This document shows, in pieces, positions 17,422-25,624 of a DNA stretch of 41,017 bases. How positions within the stretch are numbered: the first letter of the stretch is position 1; each line of letters begins with the position of its first letter. A program made the translations under genes and the position numbers. Source of the DNA: JBGTLW01 sp041743835 (GTDB lineage Bacteria; Planctomycetota; Phycisphaerae; Phycisphaerales; Phycisphaeraceae); contig JBGTLW010000004.1 of NCBI GenBank assembly GCA_041743835.1, positions 1 through 41,017 of the forward strand. The letters are read 5' to 3'. Under the pieces are notes generated by a model. That model was not told the DNA's origin. It ran no database searches and was given only the letters and a program-made list of their open reading frames with translations.

Positions 17422-17449
17422 ATTATACCTGACAAACGCGGGCAAAAAA
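17422..17449 (-). promoter_or_regulatory. Promoter candidate for the nucleotidyltransferase-like/exosortase-like genes
   Basis: A perfect TATAAT on the minus strand (17427-17422). A T-run (17449-17444), poorly matching a -35 box, lies 16 bases upstream. It sits right after the rfbB terminator, where a new transcript would start. The -10 box is strong and the -35 weak. Confidence 0.45.
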
Positions 17450-17476
17450 GCCCGGCCGCAACATTTAGCCCGGCTA
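17444..17476 (-). terminator. Candidate terminator after rfbB
   Basis: Directly after the rfbB stop, minus-strand AGCCGGGCT can pair with GGCCGGGCT (one central G-G mismatch, one G-U pair), and six T follow (17449-17444). The stem is imperfect, so moderate confidence. Confidence 0.5.
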
Positions 17477-18472
17477 ATGCTTCAGCGGCTTCCACCAGTC
17501 GGGGTGGTCCTGATACCACCGCACGGTGGATTCCAACGCGCCGGGCCACGCCGACCGCGTCGGCTCCCAACCCAGCTCACGCTGCATCTTGCCCGCGTCG
17601 ATGGCATACCGGCGATCGTGGCCCAGCCGATCCTCCACCGGCGTGATCCAACTCGCATCCTTGCCCATGATCGCCAGGATGCTGTGTGTCAGGTCAAGGT
17701 TGGACCGCTCGTTGTTCCCGCCGATGCAATAGGTCTCCCCCGCCTTACCCTGGTCCAGCACGCGCAGCACAGCCTCGTTGTGGTCGTCCACGTGGACCCA
17801 ATCGCGGACGTTACGCCCGTCGCCGTACAACGGCACTTTCTTGCCCTCGATCAAGTGCGTCACAAACAGCGGGATCACCTTCTCGGGATACTGGTATGGC
17901 CCGAAATTATTCGAGCAGTTGGTCACGCAGATATCAGAGCCGAAAGTGTGGTGGTAGGCCCGTGCCAGCAGGTCCGAACCGGCCTTGCTGGCGCTGTAGG
18001 GGGACGAGGGGTTGATCGGTGTGGTTTCGTTGAAACGCAGCTCCGGCTGGTCCAGCGGAAGGTCGCCATACACCTCGTCGGTGGAGACGTGTACAAACCG
18101 CTTCTTGCCTTGCGGGTCGTGGCGACGCAACGCATCGAGCAGGGTCATGGTGCCCAGCACGTTGGACTGCACGAATGGCCGACCATCCTGGATCGAGCGG
18201 TCCACGTGTGACTCCGCCGCCATATGCACCACCGCATCGGCGCGCTCGATGAGCTTTTCCACCAGCTCCATGTCGAGGATGTTGCCGTGGACAAAGGTGT
18301 ATCGCTTGGAGGTGGCGGGGTCGCTTTCTATGTCGCGGAGGTTCTCGATGTTGCCGGAGTAGGTCAGGGCATCGAGGTTGATGATGTGGTTGTCGGTGTG
18401 CCCCAGCACGAACCGGACAAAGTTGGACCCGATGAACCCGCAGCCGCCGGTGAGTAGGATTGTTCTTGCCAT
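17474..18472 (-). CDS. rfbB: dTDP-glucose 4,6-dehydratase
   Basis: Second step of dTDP-L-rhamnose synthesis: dTDP-glucose to dTDP-4-keto-6-deoxyglucose, NAD-dependent. 332 residues from ATG 18472 (MARTILLTGGCGFIGSNF), with GGAAAG upstream. Visible features are the Rossmann motif TGGCGFIGSNF, the substrate and acid/base motif STDEVYG, the SDR catalytic YSASK and NCSNNFGPYQYPEKVIP, all typical of RmlB. It is the last of the four rfb genes. An 84-base gap to rfbD is the largest inside the group, and it has no tight coupling there. Confidence 0.96.
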   Translation of the reverse strand: MARTILLTGGCGFIGSNFVRFVLGHTDNHIINLDALTYSGNIENLRDIESDPATSKRYTFVHGNILDMELVEKLIERADAVVHMAAESHVDRSIQDGRPFVQSNVLGTMTLLDALRRHDPQGKKRFVHVSTDEVYGDLPLDQPELRFNETTPINPSSPYSASKAGSDLLARAYHHTFGSDICVTNCSNNFGPYQYPEKVIPLFVTHLIEGKKVPLYGDGRNVRDWVHVDDHNEAVLRVLDQGKAGETYCIGGNNERSNLDLTHSILAIMGKDASWITPVEDRLGHDRRYAIDAGKMQRELGWEPTRSAWPGALESTVRWYQDHPDWWKPLKH

Positions 18473-18556
18473 GTCAGACTTTCCAATCAAGTGAAAGCTA
18501 TGAGTATCCACTGACAAAATTTCTGTACGGTCAATGGGTGCAGCCGCGGCGGACGC

Positions 18557-19405
18557 CTACACCGCAGCGATGACAGCCGCGAGCTGGTCGCGCCAGTCGG
18601 GCATCGGGCCGATGAGCCGCTCGGTGTGCGACAGGTCAAGCACGCTGTACGCTGGGCGTTTGGCCGGCCGGGGGAATTGCTCGCTCGTGCATGGCTTCAC
18701 CTCACAAGCCCGGCCCGCCAACCGTGCGATCTCCGCAGCAAAGCCGTGCCAAGTGCACTCCCCGCCATCGGTGACGTGGTACGTGCCGCTGCCTTTGGCA
18801 TCCAGCAACGCAAGGGATGCCCGTGCCAGGTGCTGCGCGGATGTCGGCCGACCGCGCTGGTCATCGACCACCATCAGCGTGTCCCGCTCGGCGGTGAGCT
18901 TGAGCATCGTGCGCACAAAATTGTTGGCCCACGGCGCGTAGAGCCAACTCGTGCGGATCAACAAGTGCCGCGCCCCAGAATCCCACAACGCCTGCTCCCC
19001 CGCCGCTTTGCTCCGGCCGTAGGCATTGATCGGGTCGTGCGGGGTTTCCACGGGGTAAGGCGACTTAGCAAGGCCGTTGAACACGTAATCCGTGGAGTAA
19101 TGCACCAGCGTCGCGTTGTTGCGCTTTGCGTGCGCCGCAAGGTGGCCGACCGCGTGGCCGTTGAGCGTCAGCGCGGCCTCGTAGTCCGTCTCGGCCTTGT
19201 CCACGTTGGTGTACGCGGCACAGTTCACGACCACCCTTGCATCGATGGGCAGGGCCGTATGAATCTGGCTGGGATCGGTGACATCGAACTGCTCGCGGTC
19301 CAACGCGAGATACGTCAGGCCACGCTGCGAGAGCAGCTCACACCATGCACAACCCAGCATCCCCGCGGCACCGACAATCACAAACTCGTGGTGGTTCAAC
19401 TTCAT
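18557..19405 (-). CDS. rfbD: dTDP-4-dehydrorhamnose reductase
   Basis: Last step of dTDP-L-rhamnose synthesis, NAD(P)H-dependent reduction of dTDP-4-keto-rhamnose. 282 residues. It shows VGAAGMLGCAWCELL (nucleotide binding), NCAAYTNVDKAE, STDYVFNG, YGRSKAAGEQ with the catalytic Tyr and Lys, and RTSWLYAP, the classic RmlD series. Its ATG overlaps the stop of rfbC by four bases (ATGA), so translation of the two is probably coupled. Confidence 0.95.
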   Translation of the reverse strand: MKLNHHEFVIVGAAGMLGCAWCELLSQRGLTYLALDREQFDVTDPSQIHTALPIDARVVVNCAAYTNVDKAETDYEAALTLNGHAVGHLAAHAKRNNATLVHYSTDYVFNGLAKSPYPVETPHDPINAYGRSKAAGEQALWDSGARHLLIRTSWLYAPWANNFVRTMLKLTAERDTLMVVDDQRGRPTSAQHLARASLALLDAKGSGTYHVTDGGECTWHGFAAEIARLAGRACEVKPCTSEQFPRPAKRPAYSVLDLSHTERLIGPMPDWRDQLAAVIAAV

Positions 19406-19992
19406 GCCCCGCCCTTAGCAGCAAAAACAAAAGGCGACTTGTACGCAGCCAGCGTCGGGTGCTTGCGGTCCTTCTCCGACAGCGTCGCCCCTTGGAGCCC
19501 GCACCCCGCACGTTCGAGCATCCAATCGATCCCCAAAGCCGGGTCATCCCACGCGATCCCCCCGTCGCACTGCGGGGCATAGTAATCGGTGACCTTGTAG
19601 CAGACCTCGGTGTCGGGTTCGAGTGTGACAAACCCGTGCGCAAACCCCGCGGGAACCAGGACCGCAAGCCAGTTATCCGCACTGAGTTCCGCGCTGACAT
19701 GCTGGCCAAACGTTGGCGAACCCACACGGATATCCACCGCGACATCCAGCACACAGCCGCGGGTCACCCGCACCAGCTTGGCCTGGGCGTGGGGCGGGGC
19801 CTGGAAGTGCAACCCCCGCACCGTGCCCGCCGGGCAGGACAGCGAGTGGTTGTCCTGCACGAACTCCAGGTCGATGCCCGCCTCACGCAGCGCACGGCGG
19901 GAGTACGTCTCGCTGAAGAAGCCCCTTGCATCGCCGAAGCGCTTCGGCTCAATCAGCAGCACATCCGGGATAGCGAGAGGCGTAATCTTCAT
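19402..19992 (-). CDS. rfbC: dTDP-4-dehydrorhamnose 3,5-epimerase
   Basis: Epimerises C3 and C5 of dTDP-4-keto-6-deoxyglucose. 196 residues, a normal length for RmlC cupins. The motifs RFGDARGFFSETYSRRAL, TVRGLHFQAPPHAQAKLV (catalytic His in GLHFQ), VPAGFAHGFVTLEPDTEV and CYKVTDYYAP are all typical. ATG 19992 is preferred to the upstream in-frame TTG because the protein then opens MKITPLAIPDVLLIEPK, as usual in the family. It ends in the four-base overlap with rfbD. Confidence 0.95.
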   Translation of the reverse strand: MKITPLAIPDVLLIEPKRFGDARGFFSETYSRRALREAGIDLEFVQDNHSLSCPAGTVRGLHFQAPPHAQAKLVRVTRGCVLDVAVDIRVGSPTFGQHVSAELSADNWLAVLVPAGFAHGFVTLEPDTEVCYKVTDYYAPQCDGGIAWDDPALGIDWMLERAGCGLQGATLSEKDRKHPTLAAYKSPFVFAAKGGA

Positions 19993-20049
19993 GGCTTTCA
20001 ACCGTCCATGGCTCGCACATCAGCCAGGCAAACGCGGTGTTATCGGGAC

Positions 20050-20937
20050 TCAGGCCCAAGGCTCGATCAAACGGTCGCTGAGCAGACGCATCAGGTATTG
20101 ACCGTAGCCGTTGCTCATCATCGGCTTGGCGAGGGCCTGAAGTTGGTCATCATCAATAAAGCCCATGCGCCAGGCGATCTCTTCGGGGCACGAGATCATC
20201 TTGCCCTGCCGCTCCTCAATCGCCTCGACAAACGTGCCGGCTTGCAGCAGTGATTCGTGCGTGCCCGCGTCGAGCCACGCCAGGCCACGCCCCCACACCT
20301 GCACATGCAGCTCGTTGCGTTGCATGTAGATGCGGTTGAGGTCCGTGATCTCCAACTCGCCACGCGGCGACGGCGCGAGATTTTCCGCGATGTGGACCAC
20401 CTGGTTGTCGTAGAAATACAGCCCCGGCACAGCGAAATGGCTCTTGGGCTTCTCGGGCTTTTCTTCGATGGACACCACCTTGCCCGCGGCATCAAACTCG
20501 ACGACGCCGTAACGCTCCGGGTCGCGGACGGGGTACCCGAAGATCGTCGCGCCGCGCGTCAGACCGACCGCTGATTTGAGGGTGGTGCGCAGCCCCGAGC
20601 CATAGAGGATGTTGTCGCCCAGGATGAGACACACCGGGTCGTTGCCGATGAACGCCTTGTCCAGCAGGAACGCCTGAGCAAGACCCTTAGGCTCGGGTTG
20701 TTCGACGTACTCGAATCGCATACCCCAGTCCGCCCCATCGCCCAGCAACCGGCGAAAGAGCGGCAGGTCGGTCGGCGTCGAGATGACCAGCACCTCCCGT
20801 ATGCCCGCGAGCATGAGCACGGACAGCGGGTAGTAGATCATCGGCTTGTTGTACACGGGGAGTAGCTGCTTGCTTACGCCCTTGGTGATGGGGTAAAGCC
20901 GCGTGCCATGCCCGCCAGCGAGGATGATGCCTTTCAT
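20050..20937 (-). CDS. rfbA: Glucose-1-phosphate thymidylyltransferase
   Basis: First step of the rhamnose pathway: glucose-1-phosphate plus dTTP gives dTDP-glucose. 295 residues with the intact signature GGHGTRLYPITKGVSKQLLP, metal-binding LGDNILYG, GYPVRDPERYGVVEFD, SIEEKPEKPKSHFAVPGLYF and GRGLAWLDAGTHESLL, as in RmlA. GGAAAG precedes the ATG. First gene of the rfbACDB group; 58 bases separate it from rfbC. The intact signature contrasts with the broken one in the related protein at 16261-17232. Confidence 0.97.
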   Translation of the reverse strand: MKGIILAGGHGTRLYPITKGVSKQLLPVYNKPMIYYPLSVLMLAGIREVLVISTPTDLPLFRRLLGDGADWGMRFEYVEQPEPKGLAQAFLLDKAFIGNDPVCLILGDNILYGSGLRTTLKSAVGLTRGATIFGYPVRDPERYGVVEFDAAGKVVSIEEKPEKPKSHFAVPGLYFYDNQVVHIAENLAPSPRGELEITDLNRIYMQRNELHVQVWGRGLAWLDAGTHESLLQAGTFVEAIEERQGKMISCPEEIAWRMGFIDDDQLQALAKPMMSNGYGQYLMRLLSDRLIEPWA

Positions 20938-21085
20938 GATCGGTCTTTCCGGTTCTGTTTAGGGGTGTGGTGGCTCAGCTTTCGTATGCGAGCGGGGGTT
21001 CAGTGCATGTGTCAAGAGAGTAGCGAAATACGATTGCCCGGTCGTGAATGAGCAAGGAGCCCGTGTGTGTCGGTAATCTGTGGGG

Positions 21086-22243
21086 CTAGGCTGGATGGGC
21101 CGCCGCAACGGGCTGGGCTTGCGGGTGGAGGTGGATATCCGAGAGTGACATGATGACCGCGCCGACAAGGCCGTAGGTTATTTGCGTCATGCGGAAGACA
21201 AGGATCATCCCGACCACCTGATTGATCGGCCCATGGATGAGCAGTGCAGCCGTGCCCTCCATGACGCCGAGGCCCGACGGTGAAATGGGCACCGCCCCTG
21301 CAATGAACGCAATCGGGATGAGAGCCGACAACTCGAGCAGCGGCACATCCAGCCCCAGCGCGAAGCCGATGGTCGCTGTACCGATGACCAGAATCAGGTG
21401 GACCGGAAGGCTGACAAGGATGCAGCGAAAGACCACACCCATGTGGGAACGATACGCCACGATAGCGGCATCCACATTCCGTATGAGATTGCGCCCCGGC
21501 AGCCGGTTGACCAGCGCCCGCAGGTGCAGAAGCCTGCGGAGGCTTGGCGACGTGTAGAGGACCGCCATGACCGCGAGCACAGCCATCGCGACCCACAGCG
21601 TCGCGGTGATCGGGCGAATCACCGGGTGGTCACCATGGAGCAGCCCCACCAGCGCGGCCAGGATCACCAGACCCAACATCCCGGCTATTCGATCGATGAC
21701 AACCGAGACGACCGCGTCGGCCCTGCGCCCGCTGCCTTTGGCTGCGTAGTACGCGCGGACCACATCGCCTCCCGTTGAGCCGGGCATGCAGATGTTGAAA
21801 AACTGGCCGACGTACGTGAGCCGCAGCGACTGACCATAACTGACCGACAGCCCGCGGCAGCGCAGCAGCCACAGCCAACGCAGCGCCTGGATCGGGTAGA
21901 TCAGCCCGACGATGGCCCACGCCGCGAGGAGGTAGGCGATGTTGGCCGAGCGGATGGTCTCGATAGTCCCCGGGACGCGTACCGGGGCACCGGGCTCGCC
22001 GGTGATCTGCGCTTCGGACACGCTGGCCAGTTTGAGGGGGTTCGGGGCGAGGCTGTAAACCCGCTGCCCCGGCTCACCCGCGATGGCGGTGACCGGCACG
22101 CGGATGTCCGCGTTCTCCCCGTCCACCGGCGGCATGGGCAGAATGATGCTGCCGTGCCAATTGGCCGCGATCATCCACACGATCAGCGCCAACCCCATCG
22201 CAGCAAACACAAGCTTGAAGATGGTGCCAAGTCGCTTCTTCAT
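21086..22243 (-). CDS. AglD/MprF-like (UPF0104) integral membrane protein
   Basis: About 385 residues with about eight membrane helices and a periplasmic insertion of about 100 residues after the first helix. It contains the family motifs FFNICMPGSTGGDVVRAYY and VVSVVIDRIAGMLGLVILA, and near the end ISPSGLGVMEGTAAL. Relatives are the membrane domain of lysyl-phosphatidylglycerol synthases and AglD-like proteins, proposed to move or modify lipid-linked substrates. In this operon it may flip a lipid-linked sugar. ATG 22243 or the in-frame TTG 22252 could start it; no Shine-Dalgarno helps. It is the fifth gene of the MBOAT operon, 25 bases after the WecG-like gene. Confidence 0.8.
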   Translation of the reverse strand: MKKRLGTIFKLVFAAMGLALIVWMIAANWHGSIILPMPPVDGENADIRVPVTAIAGEPGQRVYSLAPNPLKLASVSEAQITGEPGAPVRVPGTIETIRSANIAYLLAAWAIVGLIYPIQALRWLWLLRCRGLSVSYGQSLRLTYVGQFFNICMPGSTGGDVVRAYYAAKGSGRRADAVVSVVIDRIAGMLGLVILAALVGLLHGDHPVIRPITATLWVAMAVLAVMAVLYTSPSLRRLLHLRALVNRLPGRNLIRNVDAAIVAYRSHMGVVFRCILVSLPVHLILVIGTATIGFALGLDVPLLELSALIPIAFIAGAVPISPSGLGVMEGTAALLIHGPINQVVGMILVFRMTQITYGLVGAVIMSLSDIHLHPQAQPVAAAHPA

Positions 22244-22267
22244 GACGGTCAATAAGGGGTGGGCGAT

Positions 22268-23083
22268 TCAATTGCGTTGTTGTCGCTGCCGCGCGCACAG
22301 CGCACCTAGCAACAGCTTTGTTGCGAACGGTATGCCATCCACCAGATAGCGACGCGCCAGGCGGCCGGGCTCCTGCAACAGGCGGTGCGTCCACTCCAAG
22401 CCGATCCGCTGCATCCACCGCGGGGCCCGCGCCACATCGCCCGCGATAAAACTCAGACTGATCCCGATGCCCAGCCACCACGCGTCGGGGCAGACATCGC
22501 GGACCGCCTCGATCAGTCGCTCCTGCTTCGGGCACCCGAGGCCGACATAAACCACATCGGGCCTTGCGTCCGCGAGGCGGTCGCGGATCGTCTGCATCTG
22601 CTCGGGGCTGTTCTCAAAGCCCATCGGCGGGCAATGGATGCCCGCGATCGTCAGGCCAGGGTCGCGCTGCACCATCACAGCCGCAGCCGCTTCCGCAGCA
22701 CCGGGCGCACCACCGAGCAGGAACAAGCGCCAACCCTCAGCCGCGCAACGCTTCGCTAGCTCGACCACCAGCGTGGACCCCGCCACACGCTCGGGCAACG
22801 GCGTGCCCTGCAACCGGCTGGCCCAGATCAGGGGCATCCCATCAGCCAGAACCAGGTCCGCACGGTTCACGGTGTCGCGCAGCCAGGCATCGCGCTCGGC
22901 CTGCCGCAGGATGTCCAGGTTCGGCGTGATGACCCATCCGCCTCTGCCACGGCCGATAGCTTGTGCGATGACATCGAGGGCCTCGTGCATCGTCACCGCG
23001 TGAAGCCGGACGCCACGAAGCGACACCTCCGCTAATGCTGGTGCTACCGCGTCAACCCGTGACTGAGGACCAGTTACGATCAC
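22268..23083 (-). CDS. WecG/TagA/CpsF family glycosyltransferase
   Basis: 271 residues. GT26-type enzymes add ManNAc-type or related sugars to a lipid-linked acceptor. Motifs: VITPNLDILRQAERD, the catalytic Asp in LADGMPLIWASRL, RLFLLGGAPGAAEAAA, VYVGLGCPKQERLI and LGIGISLSFIAGDVARAPRW, a near-complete family pattern. The start is GTG 23083, which overlaps the stop of the GT39-like gene by four bases (GTGA). It probably adds the second sugar to the lipid-linked unit. Confidence 0.92.
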   Translation of the reverse strand: MIVTGPQSRVDAVAPALAEVSLRGVRLHAVTMHEALDVIAQAIGRGRGGWVITPNLDILRQAERDAWLRDTVNRADLVLADGMPLIWASRLQGTPLPERVAGSTLVVELAKRCAAEGWRLFLLGGAPGAAEAAAAVMVQRDPGLTIAGIHCPPMGFENSPEQMQTIRDRLADARPDVVYVGLGCPKQERLIEAVRDVCPDAWWLGIGISLSFIAGDVARAPRWMQRIGLEWTHRLLQEPGRLARRYLVDGIPFATKLLLGALCARQRQQRN

Positions 23084-24564
23084 GGCAACGGCTCCGGCTC
23101 AAAGCCCTTGGCTGTGGATGGGACGTAGCGATAAATCTTGATGGATGAGAACGGCTGCTCGATGCGGGTGTCGAAGTAGGCCTTGAGTTCCGCGTGCCGA
23201 CGCAGGGCGGGCTCCGCGAGTGATACCGATGACGCGGTCTCGCTCATCACCACAAACCACGCTGGGCGATCCACCTCGGTCAGCAGGTCCAGGTCTGGCC
23301 GAAGGAAATGCAGATCGCTGCGTTTCAGGTAATACTCACCGCCCAAGAGGTAATCGGTATAGATCACATCTCCGGGCTTGGCGTGTCGCTCCACATATGC
23401 GAACGCATCATCCCACCGCAAACGGAAGCCCTCGCCCCCGCGATAGTAATAGAAGCAGGCAAGTAAACACGCCACGACTACCAGAGCAGCCGGGCAACCG
23501 GCAGCCATGAATCCAGCGCGTGGCCTCAGGACTTCATACAAACGGTCAAGCCCCACCGCCGCGATAACCAGCACCGGCCCGAGGCCGACAAACGCGTACC
23601 GAAAATGTGCGTAGCTGACAAAGGAGGCTATCAGCAGGATGGCTAACGGCGTGATCGCGCCCAGCATCAACGCCCAACCTTCACGCTTACTCTCGCGGAT
23701 ACTCAACCAAGCCCCCAGCCCCGCGACCAGCACCACGACCGGCTGAGCCATGAACACAAACCCAAGAATGAGGCTTGCCTGCGAATAACTATTCCCCTGT
23801 TCCTTCATCGTTCGCAGCCCATGGCCGGTCGCGAACATGTAGCACCAGTAAACGAAGTACACCACGCAGAGACCGACCACCGTCCAACCCACCGGGCCGA
23901 TCCACACGCGCTTGCGCCGCGCCAGACCGACCAGCCAATCGCCAGCCATGGCAATCCCCATGAATGCGCCAGTCGGGTGGCTGGTGAAACCCAAACCCAG
24001 GCAGACCATGGCGAGGGCGAACTTCCAGTTGGAGCGCTGCCTTGTCGCGTCCATGTATAGCAGCAACGCAAGACACGAGAACAGGAACAATGGCGTGTAA
24101 AACCGGGCGTTCTGCGACCAGTACAAGTGCCACACAGCGACCACGAGCAACAACCCGAAGATCAGCGAAGCCCTGCGCCCGACCACAGGCTTCGCCGCGA
24201 GTATCAGCAACGGCACCGAGACAATACCAACCAATGCCGGTCCCAGACGAGCGGAGAAAGCGGTCACACCCGCCCCCGCCCACGCCCACGACTCGTGCGA
24301 GATCATGGAAGCTGTGTCCACCCCCTTGATCTCAAGCACAAAGAGAATCGGCAGATACCCGACCAGCCGGTGGTTGTATTCCAGCATGTTGCCGCAGACG
24401 CGCTTGATGCTAATCAGCTCGTCCACCCATAGGCCGTACTCACCGAGGTTGTAGAACCGCATCGCTGCTGCCATGAGCGTAAGGACCAATGCAAGAACCG
24501 CCCACACCCACAATCTCATATCGGGTGTCGCGTCGTCGGAAAGGTTGCGGTCGTGGTCACTCAT
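23080..24564 (-). CDS. GT39-like (PMT/ArnT-type) membrane glycosyltransferase
   Basis: 494 residues with about ten membrane helices. The first extracytoplasmic loop carries the Asp-Glu typical of the family (YGLWVDELISIKRV), followed by SARLGPALVGIVSVPLLILA and LYWSQNARFYTPLFLFSCLA. The last 130 residues are soluble and extracytoplasmic (LRWDDAFAYVERHAKPGDVI). Members of this group move sugars from polyprenyl phosphate to outside acceptors. The acceptor is unknown. Its start overlaps the stop of the SGNH-like gene (ATGA), and its stop overlaps the WecG-like start. Confidence 0.85.
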   Translation of the reverse strand: MSDHDRNLSDDATPDMRLWVWAVLALVLTLMAAAMRFYNLGEYGLWVDELISIKRVCGNMLEYNHRLVGYLPILFVLEIKGVDTASMISHESWAWAGAGVTAFSARLGPALVGIVSVPLLILAAKPVVGRRASLIFGLLLVVAVWHLYWSQNARFYTPLFLFSCLALLLYMDATRQRSNWKFALAMVCLGLGFTSHPTGAFMGIAMAGDWLVGLARRKRVWIGPVGWTVVGLCVVYFVYWCYMFATGHGLRTMKEQGNSYSQASLILGFVFMAQPVVVLVAGLGAWLSIRESKREGWALMLGAITPLAILLIASFVSYAHFRYAFVGLGPVLVIAAVGLDRLYEVLRPRAGFMAAGCPAALVVVACLLACFYYYRGGEGFRLRWDDAFAYVERHAKPGDVIYTDYLLGGEYYLKRSDLHFLRPDLDLLTEVDRPAWFVVMSETASSVSLAEPALRRHAELKAYFDTRIEQPFSSIKIYRYVPSTAKGFEPEPLP

Positions 24565-25610
24565 GGCTTGCTCTCTGTCTCGCCTGCGCCGATTTCCATG
24601 ATCCGCAGACCCACCGCTTCGGTGTACTTGGCCGCAGCCTCCACAGTGATGTGCTCACTATCCTGCATGTACTCATCCGCAAAGCCTATCGGCTGATCGA
24701 GAACAATTTTGATCCTATCGCCGCCCAGCCCGCGGAGATACGCGTGCAGAGCATCCACCTGTTGCCGGTAAGCCGGCACATCCACGAGCCGGTCTGAAAC
24801 CATCGCGTCCACGTAGTAAATCGGAAAGTCGCCCGACTCGGCGAGCCGCACTATCTCATGCAACGCCGCCTCATTCACGCGTGCCACGCCAAACTTGCGC
24901 CGCTCGTATTCATCCACAGCCTCGTTGACATCGCCCTCGATGACTTCCGGCGACGCTGCGCCGCTCCGTGGCATAAACCCACGCTCTGTGATCACCGGGC
25001 GGACACGCGGCACAAGCCACGGCCGCATGGCCATGAGCCGCAGGCTCTGATCTGCGTAGTAGATCGGGATATACCTGCGCATCAGGAACTCAACCTTCTG
25101 CTTGGTTTTGAACGTCACCGATGGCACACGACGCCCCATCTCCCCGAGGCCCATGGGGATCGTGGCGAAGGACGCCGGGTGGACCGGCCGGTTCCACACG
25201 TTCGCGGCATGGACAAGGACCACGCGCCGCGGCGGGCCGTGGCGCTCGATGTAACGCTGAAGCATCCACGCGTCATCGACCAGCATGAAGTTGCCAAGCG
25301 TGCATAGATTGAGCGACCGCCCGCCAATCATGGCATCGAGTTGGGCCGGGTCCAGCCCCTGATTGCCTGTGGAATCGCCGAGGATCAGCGTGTCCACCAC
25401 CCCCCCACGCTCGAGCAGGTCCCACTTGCGCACGACCTGCACATCGGAGATGTTCGGGCTCGCCACCTTGAGCACACCCCACGCCACAGCGTTCGAGGCC
25501 ACGACCAGCAGCCCAACCATCGCCAGCAGCACAAGTATCTGCGCGGGGCTTGCCGGGTGCAGCGTTTCATCAGGCGGTTGGTAGGGTGTCTGAAGTGACA
25601 CAGCTTTCAC
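24561..25610 (-). CDS. Membrane-anchored SGNH-like protein, MBOAT partner
   Basis: About 349 residues starting at GTG 25610 or the GTG three codons in. One N-terminal helix (ILVLLAMVGLLVVASNAVAW) leads to an extracytoplasmic domain with VDTLILGDSTGNQGLDP (GDS, nucleophile Ser) and the late DSEHITVEAAAKYTE (Asp-x-x-His), the two ends of an SGNH-type site. Proteins of this kind sit next to MBOAT acyltransferases (AlgI/AlgJ or DltB/DltD pairs) and pass acyl groups to extracytoplasmic polymers. It follows the MBOAT gene by 14 bases. I infer that the pair acetylates or otherwise acylates the exopolysaccharide. Confidence 0.78.
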   Translation of the reverse strand: MKAVSLQTPYQPPDETLHPASPAQILVLLAMVGLLVVASNAVAWGVLKVASPNISDVQVVRKWDLLERGGVVDTLILGDSTGNQGLDPAQLDAMIGGRSLNLCTLGNFMLVDDAWMLQRYIERHGPPRRVVLVHAANVWNRPVHPASFATIPMGLGEMGRRVPSVTFKTKQKVEFLMRRYIPIYYADQSLRLMAMRPWLVPRVRPVITERGFMPRSGAASPEVIEGDVNEAVDEYERRKFGVARVNEAALHEIVRLAESGDFPIYYVDAMVSDRLVDVPAYRQQVDALHAYLRGLGGDRIKIVLDQPIGFADEYMQDSEHITVEAAAKYTEAVGLRIMEIGAGETESKP

Positions 25611-25624
25611 ATCTCCATTGCAGA

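Noticed and set aside
16147..17646. 499-codon plus-strand open frame opposite the exosortase-like and nucleotidyltransferase-like genes
   Set aside because: Its product is rich in Arg, His, Pro and Gln with no domain, signal or start context, the usual antisense shadow of a GC-rich gene. The minus-strand frames show recognisable motifs and operon order.
20960..21050. Promoter for rfbA based on a TTGACA on the minus strand
   Set aside because: No acceptable -10 box lies 15-19 bases downstream; the nearest candidate is about 21 bases away.
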